Source: Ruminococcus flavefaciens
GTDB lineage: Bacteria; Bacillota; Clostridia; Oscillospirales; Ruminococcaceae
Reading direction: 5' to 3'
NCBI GenBank assembly: GCA_004554385.1
Contig: SFMO01000193.1
Location: 1-64,000 of the forward strand
Length of the DNA: 64,000 nucleotides
Shown piece by piece: positions 14,276 through 23,420 of this stretch (the stretch's first letter is position 1; every line of letters starts with the position of its first letter). The translations under genes were made by a program, and so were the position numbers. Below the pieces are notes generated by a model. It was not told the origin of the DNA, searched no databases, and saw only the letters and a program-made list of their open reading frames with translations.

Positions 14276-15115
14276 TTAGTCCTCCAATTCCTTTAACTGC
14301 GCATTGAGCTCTGACATAGCCTGATCGTACTGTTCCTTGTTGGGAGCTGTACCGTGCCAGCCTACCTGATTTTCCATGAATGAAACGCCCTTGCCCTTTG
14401 TGGACTTCTGGATGATAGCAACAGGCTTGTCCTTTACTGAATCAGCCTCTGCGAATGCTCTGTCGATGTCGTCGAAGTCGTGAGCGTCCATAGTGATAAC
14501 GTGCCAGCCGAATGCTGCGAACTTATCTGTGATCGGCTCAGGTGAGCATACCTCACTGATAGGACCGTCTATCTGGAGGCCGTTGTTATCTACGATAGCA
14601 ACGAGATTTGTCAGCTTCTTGTGAGCTGCGAACATAGCAGCCTCCCATACCTGACCTTCCTCGATCTCGCCGTCGCCGAGGATAGTGTATACCTTGTATG
14701 ACTTACCGTCGATCTTACCTGCAAGAGCCATACCTGCTGCAGCTGAGATGCCCTGTCCGAGAGAACCGCTGGACATATCAACGCCCGGGATATGGATACA
14801 GGGGTGTCCCTGTAAGAGAGCGCCTATATGACGGAGAGACTTGAGCTCGTCTACTGAGAAATAGCCCTTCTGAGCAAGTACTGAGTAGAGTGCGGGAGCA
14901 GTATGTCCCTTTGAAAGAACGAATCTGTCTCTGTCGGGAGCGTCGGGGTTCTTGGGATCGTTGTTCATCTTGTTGAAGTAGAGGTAAGTGAGAGTATCGC
15001 TGATTGAGAGGGATCCGCCGGGATGACCGGACTTAGCGTTGTAAGTGCCTTCGATAACGCCCATTCTTACCTTGCAGGCAATTTTCTGCAATTCTTTTTT
15101 AAGCTTTGCGTCCAT
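14276..15115 (-). CDS. Transketolase N-terminal subunit
   Basis: A 279-residue diphosphate-binding half of transketolase. It contains the early KSGHPGGSLS motif, FVLSKGHTAPALYS, and the thiamine-diphosphate motif GDGEIEEGQVWEAA...DNN. It works as a heteromer with the C-terminal subunit encoded directly downstream. The start is the ATG after GGAGG; the frame extends four codons upstream to a TTG lying on the ribosome binding site. A TTGCAA-17-TATAAT promoter precedes the gene. Confidence 0.95.
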   Translation of the reverse strand: MDAKLKKELQKIACKVRMGVIEGTYNAKSGHPGGSLSISDTLTYLYFNKMNNDPKNPDAPDRDRFVLSKGHTAPALYSVLAQKGYFSVDELKSLRHIGALLQGHPCIHIPGVDMSSGSLGQGISAAAGMALAGKIDGKSYKVYTILGDGEIEEGQVWEAAMFAAHKKLTNLVAIVDNNGLQIDGPISEVCSPEPITDKFAAFGWHVITMDAHDFDDIDRAFAEADSVKDKPVAIIQKSTKGKGVSFMENQVGWHGTAPNKEQYDQAMSELNAQLKELED

Positions 15116-15257
15116 AGTGACCTCCAAAAATTTAACGGCATAAGCCGCTTTTTACATATATATTTTCTTGACAGCAGTAGGCGGGTGACTCGGTCGCCCC
15201 CTAATAATATATACTATTCAGACAGCCGCCCGCCCCTGCAATTTTAGCTACAGGAAT

Positions 15258-15286
15258 ATTATACCGCAAAAAACGCCGCATTGCAA
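15258..15286 (-). promoter_or_regulatory. Promoter of the transketolase operon
   Basis: On the minus strand TTGCAA (15281-15286), 17 bases, TATAAT (15258-15263). The leader of about 140 bases contains GC-rich imperfect inverted repeats around 15180-15240. Confidence 0.7.
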
Positions 15287-15323
15287 GACATTTATTGCTG
15301 AAAATGTAAACATATTATGTCTT

Positions 15324-15647
15324 TTATCTGAATGCCATCATAATAAGCACGATGATATAGAATATGGAGAAGCCCGTACATGCTATGGCAGGAATGGATA
15401 TGAGCATCCTGTTCTGTCTTTCATGGAGAGTTCCCCTGAGTCTCAGTGCCTTCATGAGGCACAGCGAGGCTATCCACATGGGTATGGCGAATACTGCCAG
15501 TGCCAGTGTTGCCACATCGCTGAGTGTAAAGCTTGCAGCGGAGTCTGAGCTGACGCCGCTGACGCTGCAATAAATTAGCAGCGCTATAAGTCCCAGTACA
15601 CAGAGCACTGCGACTATGTATACGATTATTGCCGCCTTCTTTTTCAT
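15324..15647 (-). CDS. Small membrane protein, three predicted helices
   Basis: A 107-residue hypothetical protein with hydrophobic segments at about residues 5-28, 42-66 and 84-105, and a charged loop RLRGTLHERQNR between the second and third. It starts seven bases after the HAD hydrolase gene stops and has only a weak ribosome binding site, so translation may be coupled. It is the last gene of the long minus-strand run. No family was recognised. Confidence 0.7.
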   Translation of the reverse strand: MKKKAAIIVYIVAVLCVLGLIALLIYCSVSGVSSDSAASFTLSDVATLALAVFAIPMWIASLCLMKALRLRGTLHERQNRMLISIPAIACTGFSIFYIIVLIMMAFR

Positions 15648-15654
15648 TGTTCTG

Positions 15655-16473
15655 CTATTTGCACCTTTCGATTATGTAGTCTATAAGCTCGGCTACAGCG
15701 CCCTCGTCGTTGGTGCGTGAGAGTACAAGATCCGCCTTTGATTTTACTGATTTTTCCGCATTGGCGGGACAAGCTCCCACATCGGCTCCGACTATCATCT
15801 CTATATCGTTGTCGAAGTCTCCGACTGACACGAAGGTACAGTCCTCCATGCCGCTGAGCCTGCGGTACTGCGCAAGAGCTGAGCCCTTGCTGACTCCCTT
15901 CGGGAGCATTTCAAGAAATATTTCCGAGGACTTCACAAAATCCACGCCCTCAAAGCGCAGCTTATTCACAAGGAGCTCCATATAGTCAACATCCTCGGGA
16001 GACAGTGAAAACAGGACCTTGAGCCAGCCGCCGTCCTCAATATCATCGAGCTCCGCGTAATTCGGCACTATACCGCACAGCTTTGTGTGGAGCTGCTGGT
16101 AATCTGTATTGCTGAAAACGTAAGTGCCCTCGGTCTTCAGCACCTCTCCGCCTGCCTGAGGCATAAGCTCTAAAAGCTCCGCCGTATACGCTTTTGCTTC
16201 AAGCGGGAGAGGATGTGTGAACAGCGTTTCCCCTGCGATATAATCGTGGATAGCTGCTCCGTTATACATGATTATAGGATATTTCAGTCCCAGCAAAGAA
16301 CGGAACTGGTCAAAGGACTGTATAGTACGTCCCGTAGCAACGGTAAAGCGTCCTCCCAGCTCTGTAAACCGCTGTATAGCGGCTCTGTCGGTGTCGTTTA
16401 TCTCCTTTTTGGAATTGAGGAGAGTTCCGTCCATATCACTGAGCAGGACAACCTTTGATATATCTTCAAACAA
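15655..16473 (-). CDS. HAD superfamily, Cof-type sugar-phosphate phosphatase
   Basis: A 272-residue haloacid dehalogenase-like hydrolase. Motif I is LLSDMDGTLLN with the nucleophilic aspartate, motif II lies in FTVATGRT, and motifs III/IV are KGSALAQYR and VGDFDNDIEMIVGA. The C2-type cap between motifs II and III places it in the Cof/YidA subfamily, which dephosphorylates sugar phosphates or flavin nucleotides. It starts at TTG, eight bases after AGGAGG. It lies 11 bases downstream of the rluD-like gene. The true substrate is unknown. Confidence 0.88.
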   Translation of the reverse strand: MFEDISKVVLLSDMDGTLLNSKKEINDTDRAAIQRFTELGGRFTVATGRTIQSFDQFRSLLGLKYPIIMYNGAAIHDYIAGETLFTHPLPLEAKAYTAELLELMPQAGGEVLKTEGTYVFSNTDYQQLHTKLCGIVPNYAELDDIEDGGWLKVLFSLSPEDVDYMELLVNKLRFEGVDFVKSSEIFLEMLPKGVSKGSALAQYRRLSGMEDCTFVSVGDFDNDIEMIVGADVGACPANAEKSVKSKADLVLSRTNDEGAVAELIDYIIERCK

Positions 16474-16484
16474 GGATATGCCTC

Positions 16485-17399
16485 CTACATCTTTTCAAGC
16501 TTTGAAAGTATGGATAAAAAGTAATCGGGCAGGTCGCTGACGAACTCCATATACTTCCCTGTTGTCGGGTGGATAAAGCCTATTTTACGGGCATGAAGGC
16601 ACTGTCCCTCAATGCCCTTGTATGGTTTTCCGTAGACATCGTCGCCCAGTACGGGGTGACCGATGTAGCTGAGATGGACACGTATCTGGTGAGTACGTCC
16701 TGTTTCAAGGCGAAGTCTCACATGAGCGTAGCCGCCGTATTGCTTTATGACACTGTAATGAGTGACCGCATTACGGGAATTCTCCGTTGTGACGCACATT
16801 TTCTTGCGGTCAGTCTTATGCCTTCCGATGGGAGCGTCAACAGTGCCCTCGGTCTCTCTGAAAGAGCCGCAGGCAACAGCCTCATACTCACGGGTGAAGC
16901 TGTGAGCCTTTATCTGCTCCGCAAGCTTTAAGTGAGAGGCATCGTTCTTGGCAACGATAAGAAGTCCGCTGGTGTTCTTGTCGATACGGTGAACTATACC
17001 GGGACGGATAACCCCGTTTATGCCCGACAGGCTGTCTCCGCAGTGAAATAGCAGAGCATTTACCAGAGTTCCCGTATAATTACCGTGAGCAGGGTGAACC
17101 ACCATGCCCTTGGGCTTGTTGACCACCAGAAGGTCATCGTCCTCATAAACTATATCCAGTGGTATATCCTCGGGGACAGCGTCCATTGGCTGAGGCTCGG
17201 GTATCGTGGCAGATATTTCCTCGCCCCCTCTGAGCTTGTAATTCTTGCTGACAGCCTTTCCGTCCGCAAGGACCATGCCCTTTTCTATGAGTCCCTGTAC
17301 CGCTGAACGGGTGAGCTCAGCAATATTGTCCGAAATATACTTATCGATGCGGCTCCCCTTGTCCTCAGCCGAGGGGCTGAGCATTACCTGTTCACTCAT
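16485..17399 (-). CDS. RluA/RluD-family pseudouridine synthase
   Basis: A 304-residue protein with an N-terminal S4 RNA-binding domain (SRIDKYISDNIAELTRS...) and the pseudouridine synthase core with the catalytic aspartate in GIVHRIDKNTSGLLIVAKN. GRTHQIRVHLSYIGHPVLGD follows. It isomerises specific uridines in rRNA; RluD-type members modify helix 69 of 23S rRNA. The gene overlaps lspA by eight bases, the classical lspA-rluD pairing. The exact target uridines are not decidable from sequence alone. Confidence 0.92.
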   Translation of the reverse strand: MSEQVMLSPSAEDKGSRIDKYISDNIAELTRSAVQGLIEKGMVLADGKAVSKNYKLRGGEEISATIPEPQPMDAVPEDIPLDIVYEDDDLLVVNKPKGMVVHPAHGNYTGTLVNALLFHCGDSLSGINGVIRPGIVHRIDKNTSGLLIVAKNDASHLKLAEQIKAHSFTREYEAVACGSFRETEGTVDAPIGRHKTDRKKMCVTTENSRNAVTHYSVIKQYGGYAHVRLRLETGRTHQIRVHLSYIGHPVLGDDVYGKPYKGIEGQCLHARKIGFIHPTTGKYMEFVSDLPDYFLSILSKLEKM

Positions 17400-17910
17400 T
17401 TTCTTCCGCCTTTTCAGTCAGAGCGCTCTCTGCCTTTTTTGCCTTTTCTATCTTGGGGTCGATGAAAAGAGCGTACCATATAAGCATGATGAAAGCAAAT
17501 GTAACGCATATATCCGCCACGTTGAAAATAGCGAATCTGAACAGCTTTATCTCGAACATATCCACAACGTATGCAAAGCGGAAGCGGTCGATAAGATTGC
17601 CTATGCCGCCTGCAATAAACAGGGTTATGGCTACATTGAGGAACTTCGAGCGGCGATACACCTTCAGAAGCACCACTATGCCTGCTATCACTACAAGGCT
17701 GGTAAAGCCGATAAGGAACCATCTCTGTCCCGACATACTGCCGAAAATAGCACCGTCGTTCTCGAGATATGTCAGGTCGATTATCTTTGTACTGCCGATA
17801 TGGATAAAGTCCATACTGCCGACGGGTCTGAGCTCATGTATAGCCCAGTATTTCACGAGCTGGTCGGCTACGATAAGGACAGCCGCCAGCAAAGCAAGTA
17901 TTATCAACAA
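17392..17910 (-). CDS. lspA: Lipoprotein signal peptidase (signal peptidase II)
   Basis: A 172-residue membrane aspartyl protease that removes signal peptides from prolipoproteins such as those encoded at 34017 and 36392. There are four hydrophobic segments. The two catalytic aspartates lie in GGIGNLIDRFRFAYVVDMFE and FNVADICVTFAF. Translation appears to start at TTG after AAGGA. A charged tail (PKIEKAKKAESALTEKAEE) extends past the usual end. It sits between ileS and rluD. Confidence 0.95.
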   Translation of the reverse strand: MLIILALLAAVLIVADQLVKYWAIHELRPVGSMDFIHIGSTKIIDLTYLENDGAIFGSMSGQRWFLIGFTSLVVIAGIVVLLKVYRRSKFLNVAITLFIAGGIGNLIDRFRFAYVVDMFEIKLFRFAIFNVADICVTFAFIMLIWYALFIDPKIEKAKKAESALTEKAEENE

Positions 17911-17933
17911 GTGTTTATCCTTTCAATAAGACA

Positions 17934-17960
17934 GCCTGCCGACCAGAAAAGCCGACAGGC
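17934..17960 (-). terminator. Hairpin between ileS and lspA
   Basis: Ten-base arms with two wobble pairs (17934-17943 and 17951-17960) are followed on the minus strand by only a short T-rich stretch. It may be a partial terminator that lowers expression of downstream genes, or a processing site. Confidence 0.45.
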
Positions 17961-17973
17961 AATATAATACAAA

Positions 17974-20754
17974 TTAAGCTTCTACAGCTACAGCACATCT
18001 CTCACAGAGTGTGGGGTGGGTATGATTTGTGCCAACATACTTGCTGAAACACCAGCAGCGCTCGCACTTGTCGCCCTCAGCCTTTGCTACAGCAAATTCA
18101 GTCTCAGCTGTGCCTGCCTTCTCAACCTCAACGCCTGATACGATGAGTATATCCTTGAGCTGATCAGCCAGTGAAACGTATCTGTCGTAGTCAGCATCGG
18201 AGCTCTTTATGATTATCTTAGCCTCAAGCGACTTACCGATAGTCTTTTCGTTACGTGCGTCCTCAAGAGCCTTGTTGGCACCGAGACGTGTATTGTAAAT
18301 GAACTCCCACTTGTCCTTGAATTCAGCAGTAAAGTCTATGCCGCTCTTCCCGGGCATCTGATTGAGGAATACGCTGAGCTTGTCGTCGCCTGCGGAGTGG
18401 GGCATGAACTGCCAGATCTCCTCAGCTGTGAATGAAATGATAGGTGCGGCAAGTCTTGTCATCGCACTGATGATGCGGTACATTGCCGTCTGAGCTGCGC
18501 GGCGGAGAACAGAATCCTCCTTCTCGCAGTAAAGTCTGTCCTTGATGATGTCAAGATAGAAGTTGGACATATCGATTACACAGAAATTGTGAAGAGCGTG
18601 AAGAGCGATATGGAAATCGAATGCGTCGTAGCCCTCCTTCATCTTGTCGATGAGGTTATCCAGCTTCATAAGAGCCCATTTATCAAGCTCAGTGAGCTGA
18701 TCGTCGCTTACGCAGTCCTTGTCGGGATCGAAGCCTGCGCCGTTGCCCAGGTTGCCCAGAATGAAACGGGCAGTATTTCTGATCTTCTTGTAAGCGTCTG
18801 AAAGCTGACTGAGAATAGGCTTTGAGATACGGATATCGCTGTGGTAGTCTGAAGAAGCTGCCCACAGACGGAGAATATCAGCACCGTACTGGTCTGTGAT
18901 CTCGCTTGGATCGATACCGTTTCCGAGGGACTTGTGCATTGCCTTGCCCTCTCCGTCAACTACCCAGCCGTGGGTGCAGACAGCCTTGTATGGTGACTGA
19001 CCCTTGTATACAACAGATGTAAGGAGCGATGACTGGAACCAGCCTCTGTACTGGTCAGCGCCCTCAAGATAGAGGTCAGCAGGCCATGAAAGGCTTGGGA
19101 AGTCCTTGCCCTCCATAACAGATGTATGTGATACACCGCTGTCGAACCATACGTCCATGATGTCGTATTCCTTGGTGAACTCGCTGCAGCCGCACTCGCA
19201 CTTTACGCTTGCGGGAATGAAGTCCTTGGTATCCTTTATCCACCATGCATCGCTGCCTTCCTTGCGGAAAAGCTCCGAGATAGCGGAGATAGTATCGTCA
19301 TTGCAGATAGGCTTGCCGCAGTCCTTACAGTAAACAACAGGTATCGGAACGCCCCATGTTCTCTGACGTGAGATACACCAGTCGCTTCTGTCGCGTACCA
19401 TGCCCTTTATTCTGTCCTCGCCCCACTCAGGGATCCACTGAACAGACTCGATAGCCTTTATAGCCTCGTCCTTGAAGCCGTTTACTGAGCAGAACCACTG
19501 CTCTGTAGCTCTGTATATGATAGGGCTGTTACATCTCCAGCAGTGAGGATACTGGTGGACGATCTTCTGTGTAGCCAGCATAGCGCCTACTTCAGTGAGC
19601 TTTGCAGCGATAGCCTTGTTAGCCTGATCTGTGTCCATTCCCTCAAACTCGCCTGCTTCGGCAGTCTGCTTGCCCTTTGAGTCAACACATACGATGATGC
19701 CGATGTCGTCGTACTTCTTGCACACCTCAAAGTCCTCGACACCGTAGCCGGGAGCTGTATGTACGCAGCCTGTACCGCTCTCAAGAGTAATGTGGTCGCC
19801 GACGATTATCGGTGACGGACGGTCATAGAGAGGGTGCTTTGTCTTCATGCCCTCAAGCTCTGCACCTGTGAAGATATGCTCTGTGGTATACTCAGTGATA
19901 CCTGCTGTCTCCATAGTTGTCTTTACGAGCTCCTCAGCCATTACGTAGTACTCATCGCCTACGTGAACGAGGGTATAGTTATACTCAGGACCGAGGCAGA
20001 TAGCAAGGTTGCCGGGTATAGTCCATGTTGTAGTTGTCCAGATAACGAAATAGATCTTTGAAAGGTCAAGTCCCAGTCCCTTGAAGATGCCTTTGTCATC
20101 AGTTACATTGAACTTGACATAGATAGAATAGCATGGATCGTTGGAGTACTCAATCTCAGCCTCAGCAAGAGCTGTATTACAGTCAGGGCACCAGTAAACA
20201 GGCTTTAAGCCCTTGTACATATAGCCCTTCTTTACCATTGAGCCGAATACCTCAACCTGCTTTGCCTCATACTCGGGACGGAGTGTGAGGTATGGGTAGT
20301 CATAGTCGCCCAGTGAGCCCAGTCTCTTGAAGCCCTTCATCTGGTTTGCGACCTGTGTCATAGCGTATTCACGGCAGTGCTTTCTGAGGTCAACTGCGGG
20401 GATAGCTCCGTTCTCAACGCCGATAGCCTTCATAGCCTTCAGCTCGATAGGAAGACCGTGGGTGTCCCAGCCGGGAACGTAGGGCGCACAGAATCCGTTC
20501 ATATTCTTATACTTAACGATGAAGTCCTTGAGAGACTTGTTAAGAGCGTGTCCCAGATGTATCTCTCCGTTAGCATACGGAGGACCGTCGTGGAGAATAT
20601 AAGAGGGCTTGCCCTTGTTCTTCTCTACCATCTTGTAGTAGAGGCGTTCATCTTCCCATTTCTTGAGAGTTTCAGGCTCTCTCTTCGGCAGATTTCCGCG
20701 CATGGGGAATTCTGTCTGCGGTAAATTAAGAGTACTGTTATAATCCTGTGCCAT
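17974..20754 (-). CDS. ileS: Isoleucyl-tRNA synthetase
   Basis: A 926-residue class I synthetase that charges tRNA-Ile. The HIGH signature is PPYANGEIHLGHALNK near residue 60. The KMSKS loop reads AMHKSLGNG near residue 605, a common clostridial variant. WDTHGLPIELK and the editing-domain region are present, and the C-terminus is a zinc finger (CERCWCFSKYVG...CERC). There is no T-box leader: only 62 bases separate it from divIVA, and these form a hairpin covering the ribosome binding site. It sits in the sepF-ylmH-divIVA-ileS-lspA cluster typical of Firmicutes. Confidence 0.97.
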   Translation of the reverse strand: MAQDYNSTLNLPQTEFPMRGNLPKREPETLKKWEDERLYYKMVEKNKGKPSYILHDGPPYANGEIHLGHALNKSLKDFIVKYKNMNGFCAPYVPGWDTHGLPIELKAMKAIGVENGAIPAVDLRKHCREYAMTQVANQMKGFKRLGSLGDYDYPYLTLRPEYEAKQVEVFGSMVKKGYMYKGLKPVYWCPDCNTALAEAEIEYSNDPCYSIYVKFNVTDDKGIFKGLGLDLSKIYFVIWTTTTWTIPGNLAICLGPEYNYTLVHVGDEYYVMAEELVKTTMETAGITEYTTEHIFTGAELEGMKTKHPLYDRPSPIIVGDHITLESGTGCVHTAPGYGVEDFEVCKKYDDIGIIVCVDSKGKQTAEAGEFEGMDTDQANKAIAAKLTEVGAMLATQKIVHQYPHCWRCNSPIIYRATEQWFCSVNGFKDEAIKAIESVQWIPEWGEDRIKGMVRDRSDWCISRQRTWGVPIPVVYCKDCGKPICNDDTISAISELFRKEGSDAWWIKDTKDFIPASVKCECGCSEFTKEYDIMDVWFDSGVSHTSVMEGKDFPSLSWPADLYLEGADQYRGWFQSSLLTSVVYKGQSPYKAVCTHGWVVDGEGKAMHKSLGNGIDPSEITDQYGADILRLWAASSDYHSDIRISKPILSQLSDAYKKIRNTARFILGNLGNGAGFDPDKDCVSDDQLTELDKWALMKLDNLIDKMKEGYDAFDFHIALHALHNFCVIDMSNFYLDIIKDRLYCEKEDSVLRRAAQTAMYRIISAMTRLAAPIISFTAEEIWQFMPHSAGDDKLSVFLNQMPGKSGIDFTAEFKDKWEFIYNTRLGANKALEDARNEKTIGKSLEAKIIIKSSDADYDRYVSLADQLKDILIVSGVEVEKAGTAETEFAVAKAEGDKCERCWCFSKYVGTNHTHPTLCERCAVAVEA

Positions 20755-20761
20755 ACTATCC

Positions 20762-20790
20762 GATCTCTCCTTTAAAAGCTCAGAGAGATC
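20762..20790 (-). promoter_or_regulatory. Hairpin covering the ileS ribosome binding site
   Basis: On the minus strand perfect 8-bp arms GATCTCTC and GAGAGATC (with a 13-base loop) place the ileS Shine-Dalgarno GGAGAG inside the right arm. If it forms, ileS initiation would depend on ribosomes or a factor opening the hairpin. Confidence 0.5.
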
Positions 20791-20816
20791 CTCCTTTCGA
20801 TCTAATTAAATTTTGA

Positions 20817-21383
20817 TTATTCCTCGACCTCTGCAGCAACAGCAGCAGCGATCTCTTCTGCTGTCTGAGGCTCTTCCTCTACCTCTGTTTCAGCAGCGTC
20901 GTCAAATGTCTCAGGCATAGACGAGATGAGCTCTAAGTGGCTCTTATACATATCGAACAGGCTCTTCTTGAAGTCAGCTACCTGCTGCTGAGCCTCAATG
21001 AGAGCTTCCTTTTCCTTAGCGATCTCAGCGCGGTTCTTCTCCATAGCCTCAGCGTGCTGACGAACAGCCTCGTCCTCGAGGGCAGCAGCCTTTTCCTTAG
21101 CCTCAGCAAGGATCTGTTCAGCCTTTTCGTTAGCGTCGTTGAGCACCTGATGTCCCTGCTTCTGAGCACCGAGGAGAGCGTCCTTGAGAGCGTCCTCATC
21201 TCTCATATATTCTCTTACCTTATCTGCAAGAACCTGTATCTTGCTGTTAGCTTCTGCGCGCTCGCGCTCCATTTCGTCAAGCTCTGCCTCCAGCTGTGAG
21301 AGGAATTCGTCGATCTCCTCCTGCTTGTATCCGAAAGCTGCCTTTTCAAATCTCTTATTTCTGACATCCTTTGAAGTTATCAT
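20817..21383 (-). CDS. divIVA: DivIVA-domain cell division protein
   Basis: A 188-residue protein that marks curved membranes and organises division or polar growth. The N-terminal lipid-binding motif (ITSKDVRNKRFEKAAFGYKQ, then EEIDEFLSQLEAEL) is typical. The rest is a long heptad-rich coiled coil from about residue 30 to 150, ending in an acidic tail. The ATG at 21383, eight bases after AGAGG, is preferred over the GTG at 21392 that overlaps it. It lies downstream of sepF and ylmH, as in other Firmicutes. Confidence 0.92.
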   Translation of the reverse strand: MITSKDVRNKRFEKAAFGYKQEEIDEFLSQLEAELDEMERERAEANSKIQVLADKVREYMRDEDALKDALLGAQKQGHQVLNDANEKAEQILAEAKEKAAALEDEAVRQHAEAMEKNRAEIAKEKEALIEAQQQVADFKKSLFDMYKSHLELISSMPETFDDAAETEVEEEPQTAEEIAAAVAAEVEE

Positions 21384-21394
21384 TTCATTCACCT

Positions 21395-22153
21395 CTAAAT
21401 ATATTTTTTAAGATCAATGTGTATGCGTCCCTTTTTAGTAGAGCCGTTTATTTCTGAAAGTACAAATCTTCCAATTCCCCTAATTGACAATACATCTCCG
21501 CCCTTTAATTCGCAGGAGACAGATGAAACAGGCAGGTGATTGACCTCTGCCTTATCTGAACGGATAAGTGCAGCCGCCTTTTCACGGCTGAGATGAGCTG
21601 CAAGCCCCACAACGCAGTCAAGGCGCAGGGAGGCAACTGTACCGCTTATAGTCTGGAATTTCTGGGCATTTTCAAGCTCGAAGGGCTTGCTGTCCGATAT
21701 TTTCACACCGACTCTGCCGATCTTGCTGACAGCCGAGGTGATGCTCCTTGCAGCCACTTCTGTCACGAACGCCTGAGTGATGCCCTCGGACACGACAATA
21801 TCTCCGATGATCTCGCGCTTGAGCTGAAGTCCCATAAAGCTGCCGAGGAAGTCCCTGTGGGTGAGCTTGTCCTCCTTACGGTAATTGAAGGTCAGGCACA
21901 CGAAGGGGTATTCCTCCTCCACATATTCCTCGCAGTAATCGGGGTAGACCGCAAGCATTTTCCGTCTTGCATCATTATATCCGCCCCAGAGCCTGTATCC
22001 GAGTCCGCCCGTATTCCCTGCACACCACGCCTCAGCCTCAGCGCACTGTCTTTCGTCGAAAAATGAAGAAAACACAGGTACGCCGTCTCTTTCGCAGAGG
22101 GCGGTCATATCCAGAAGTCTTGCGGTAAAAAGCTTATCCGACGGCTCGCTCAT
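21395..22153 (-). CDS. YlmH family S4-domain RNA-binding protein
   Basis: A 252-residue protein of the YlmH family. The N-terminal part carries LTFNYRKEDKLTHRDFLGSF and GDIVVSEGITQAFV, and the last 70 residues are an S4 RNA-binding domain (SLRLDCVVGLAAHLSREKAA). Its conserved position next to sepF and divIVA gave it a link to division, and family members have more recently been tied to ribosome function. It overlaps the end of sepF by one base. Confidence 0.9.
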   Translation of the reverse strand: MSEPSDKLFTARLLDMTALCERDGVPVFSSFFDERQCAEAEAWCAGNTGGLGYRLWGGYNDARRKMLAVYPDYCEEYVEEEYPFVCLTFNYRKEDKLTHRDFLGSFMGLQLKREIIGDIVVSEGITQAFVTEVAARSITSAVSKIGRVGVKISDSKPFELENAQKFQTISGTVASLRLDCVVGLAAHLSREKAAALIRSDKAEVNHLPVSSVSCELKGGDVLSIRGIGRFVLSEINGSTKKGRIHIDLKKYI

Positions 22154-22629
22154 CAGATGAATACGCCGTTATTCTCCAGCTCGCCTACCAGGTCTTCGCC
22201 GATGAAGCCTACATTATATGGAGTAATGATATATGTGAGGTTAGCTACAGGCTTGAGGCTTCCGCCGTTTGCATAGGCAACGCCTACGAGGAAGTCGATG
22301 ATCCTTCTCTTATTCTCTGGAGAAGCTGTCTCAAGGTTGAGAACTACTGTTTTCTTGGCAATGAGGTGATCAGCGATCTGCTTTGCGTCTGTAAAAGCAG
22401 AAGGCTTTACCAGAACGACCTGAAGCTGCGCTGTAGTCTGTATATTAACGACCTTGTTTCTTCTGCCGCCGCCCATTCCGCCGGGAGCACCTTCGTTTAC
22501 GGGAGCATCCTCCTGGTCTGAAGGCTGGAAACCGCCGCGCTCACGCTCGTGACGAACGGGAACATCAGCTTCAAAATCATCATCATCTGCTGCAAAGAAA
22601 AAATCCTTAATACCGTCAAAAAGTTTCAT
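22153..22629 (-). CDS. sepF: Cell division protein SepF
   Basis: A 158-residue FtsZ-binding membrane anchor. The N-terminus MKLFDGIKDFFF is the amphipathic membrane-targeting helix. A flexible acidic and Gly-rich linker follows (DAPVNEGAPGGMGGGRRN), then the DUF552 core with VVLVKPSAFTDAKQIADHL and FLVGVAYANGGSLK. The start is chosen at the ATG seven bases after AAGGAG, so that the membrane helix is N-terminal. Neighbours ylmH and divIVA complete the usual cluster. Confidence 0.95.
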   Translation of the reverse strand: MKLFDGIKDFFFAADDDDFEADVPVRHERERGGFQPSDQEDAPVNEGAPGGMGGGRRNKVVNIQTTAQLQVVLVKPSAFTDAKQIADHLIAKKTVVLNLETASPENKRRIIDFLVGVAYANGGSLKPVANLTYIITPYNVGFIGEDLVGELENNGVFI

Positions 22630-22724
22630 CTTAATACTCCTTCTCCGCATTATTTGTATTTTTATATTTCTTCACAGGATCAATGCGGAGTATCCCGTGT
22701 TGATATTCAGCATTCCGCTGCGAG

Positions 22725-23420
22725 TTACTTTGAGTAATCTCTTGCGCCGAACAGACCTGTTCCGATACGCACCAGTGTTGAGCCGTAGCGGATCGCTTCT
22801 GCATAATCGTGGGTCATGCCCATTGAGAGCGTGTCCATTCCCTGATACTCAGAGGAGACCTTATCGTAGAGCTCCTTCATTCTTCCGAGGAACACATCGC
22901 TGTCAGACGGCGGCGGGATAGTCATAAGTCCTCTTATGCGTACGCCTTCGAGCTCCGAGAGCCCGTCCATAAGCTCCTTCAATCCGTCGGGAGCGATACC
23001 GCTCTTTGATTCCTCACCGCCTATATTTACCTCGCAGAGAATATCCATCACTCTGCCGTTTTTAAGGGCGAGGCGGCTTATCTCCTGACCGAGCTTAAGG
23101 CTGTCAACGGATTGTATCATGCTTACTGAATTTATAATATATTTGACCTTGTTGGTCTGTAAATGTCCAATGAACTGCACCTCAGCAGACTTATCATAAA
23201 AGTCTGCCTTTGAAAGGTACTCCTGCACCCTGTTTTCACCGAGGAGTCCGATACCCAGCTCCACTGCATGGTTTACAGCCTCGGGAGCAACGGTCTTTGT
23301 GACCGCCATTATGCGGATATCATCGTCGGAGCTGCGGTACTTGTCCTTTGCTTCGGCGCATCTCTCTCTTATTATGCGCAGGTTCTCGTCGATATAAGCG
23401 AGATCGTTATTATTCATCAT
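22725..23420 (-). CDS. YggS/PLPBP family pyridoxal phosphate homeostasis protein
   Basis: A 231-residue single-domain PLP-binding protein of alanine-racemase fold with no known catalytic reaction. It buffers free PLP and affects amino acid pools. The PLP lysine is in IRIMAVTKTV. GENRVQEYLSK, FIGHLQTNKVK and LSMGMTHDYAEAI with GSTLVRIGTGLFG are all conserved. It overlaps the upstream HlyD-like gene by 11 bases and precedes sepF, as ylmE does in Bacillus. Confidence 0.93.
   Translation of the reverse strand: MMNNNDLAYIDENLRIIRERCAEAKDKYRSSDDDIRIMAVTKTVAPEAVNHAVELGIGLLGENRVQEYLSKADFYDKSAEVQFIGHLQTNKVKYIINSVSMIQSVDSLKLGQEISRLALKNGRVMDILCEVNIGGEESKSGIAPDGLKELMDGLSELEGVRIRGLMTIPPPSDSDVFLGRMKELYDKVSSEYQGMDTLSMGMTHDYAEAIRYGSTLVRIGTGLFGARDYSK

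Noticed and set aside
13326..15115. Split transketolase as a novelty
   Set aside because: Two-subunit transketolases are common in Clostridia and archaea, so the split is ordinary.
20755..20816. T-box upstream of ileS
   Set aside because: The gap is only 62 bases and contains neither the T-box sequence nor a specifier stem.
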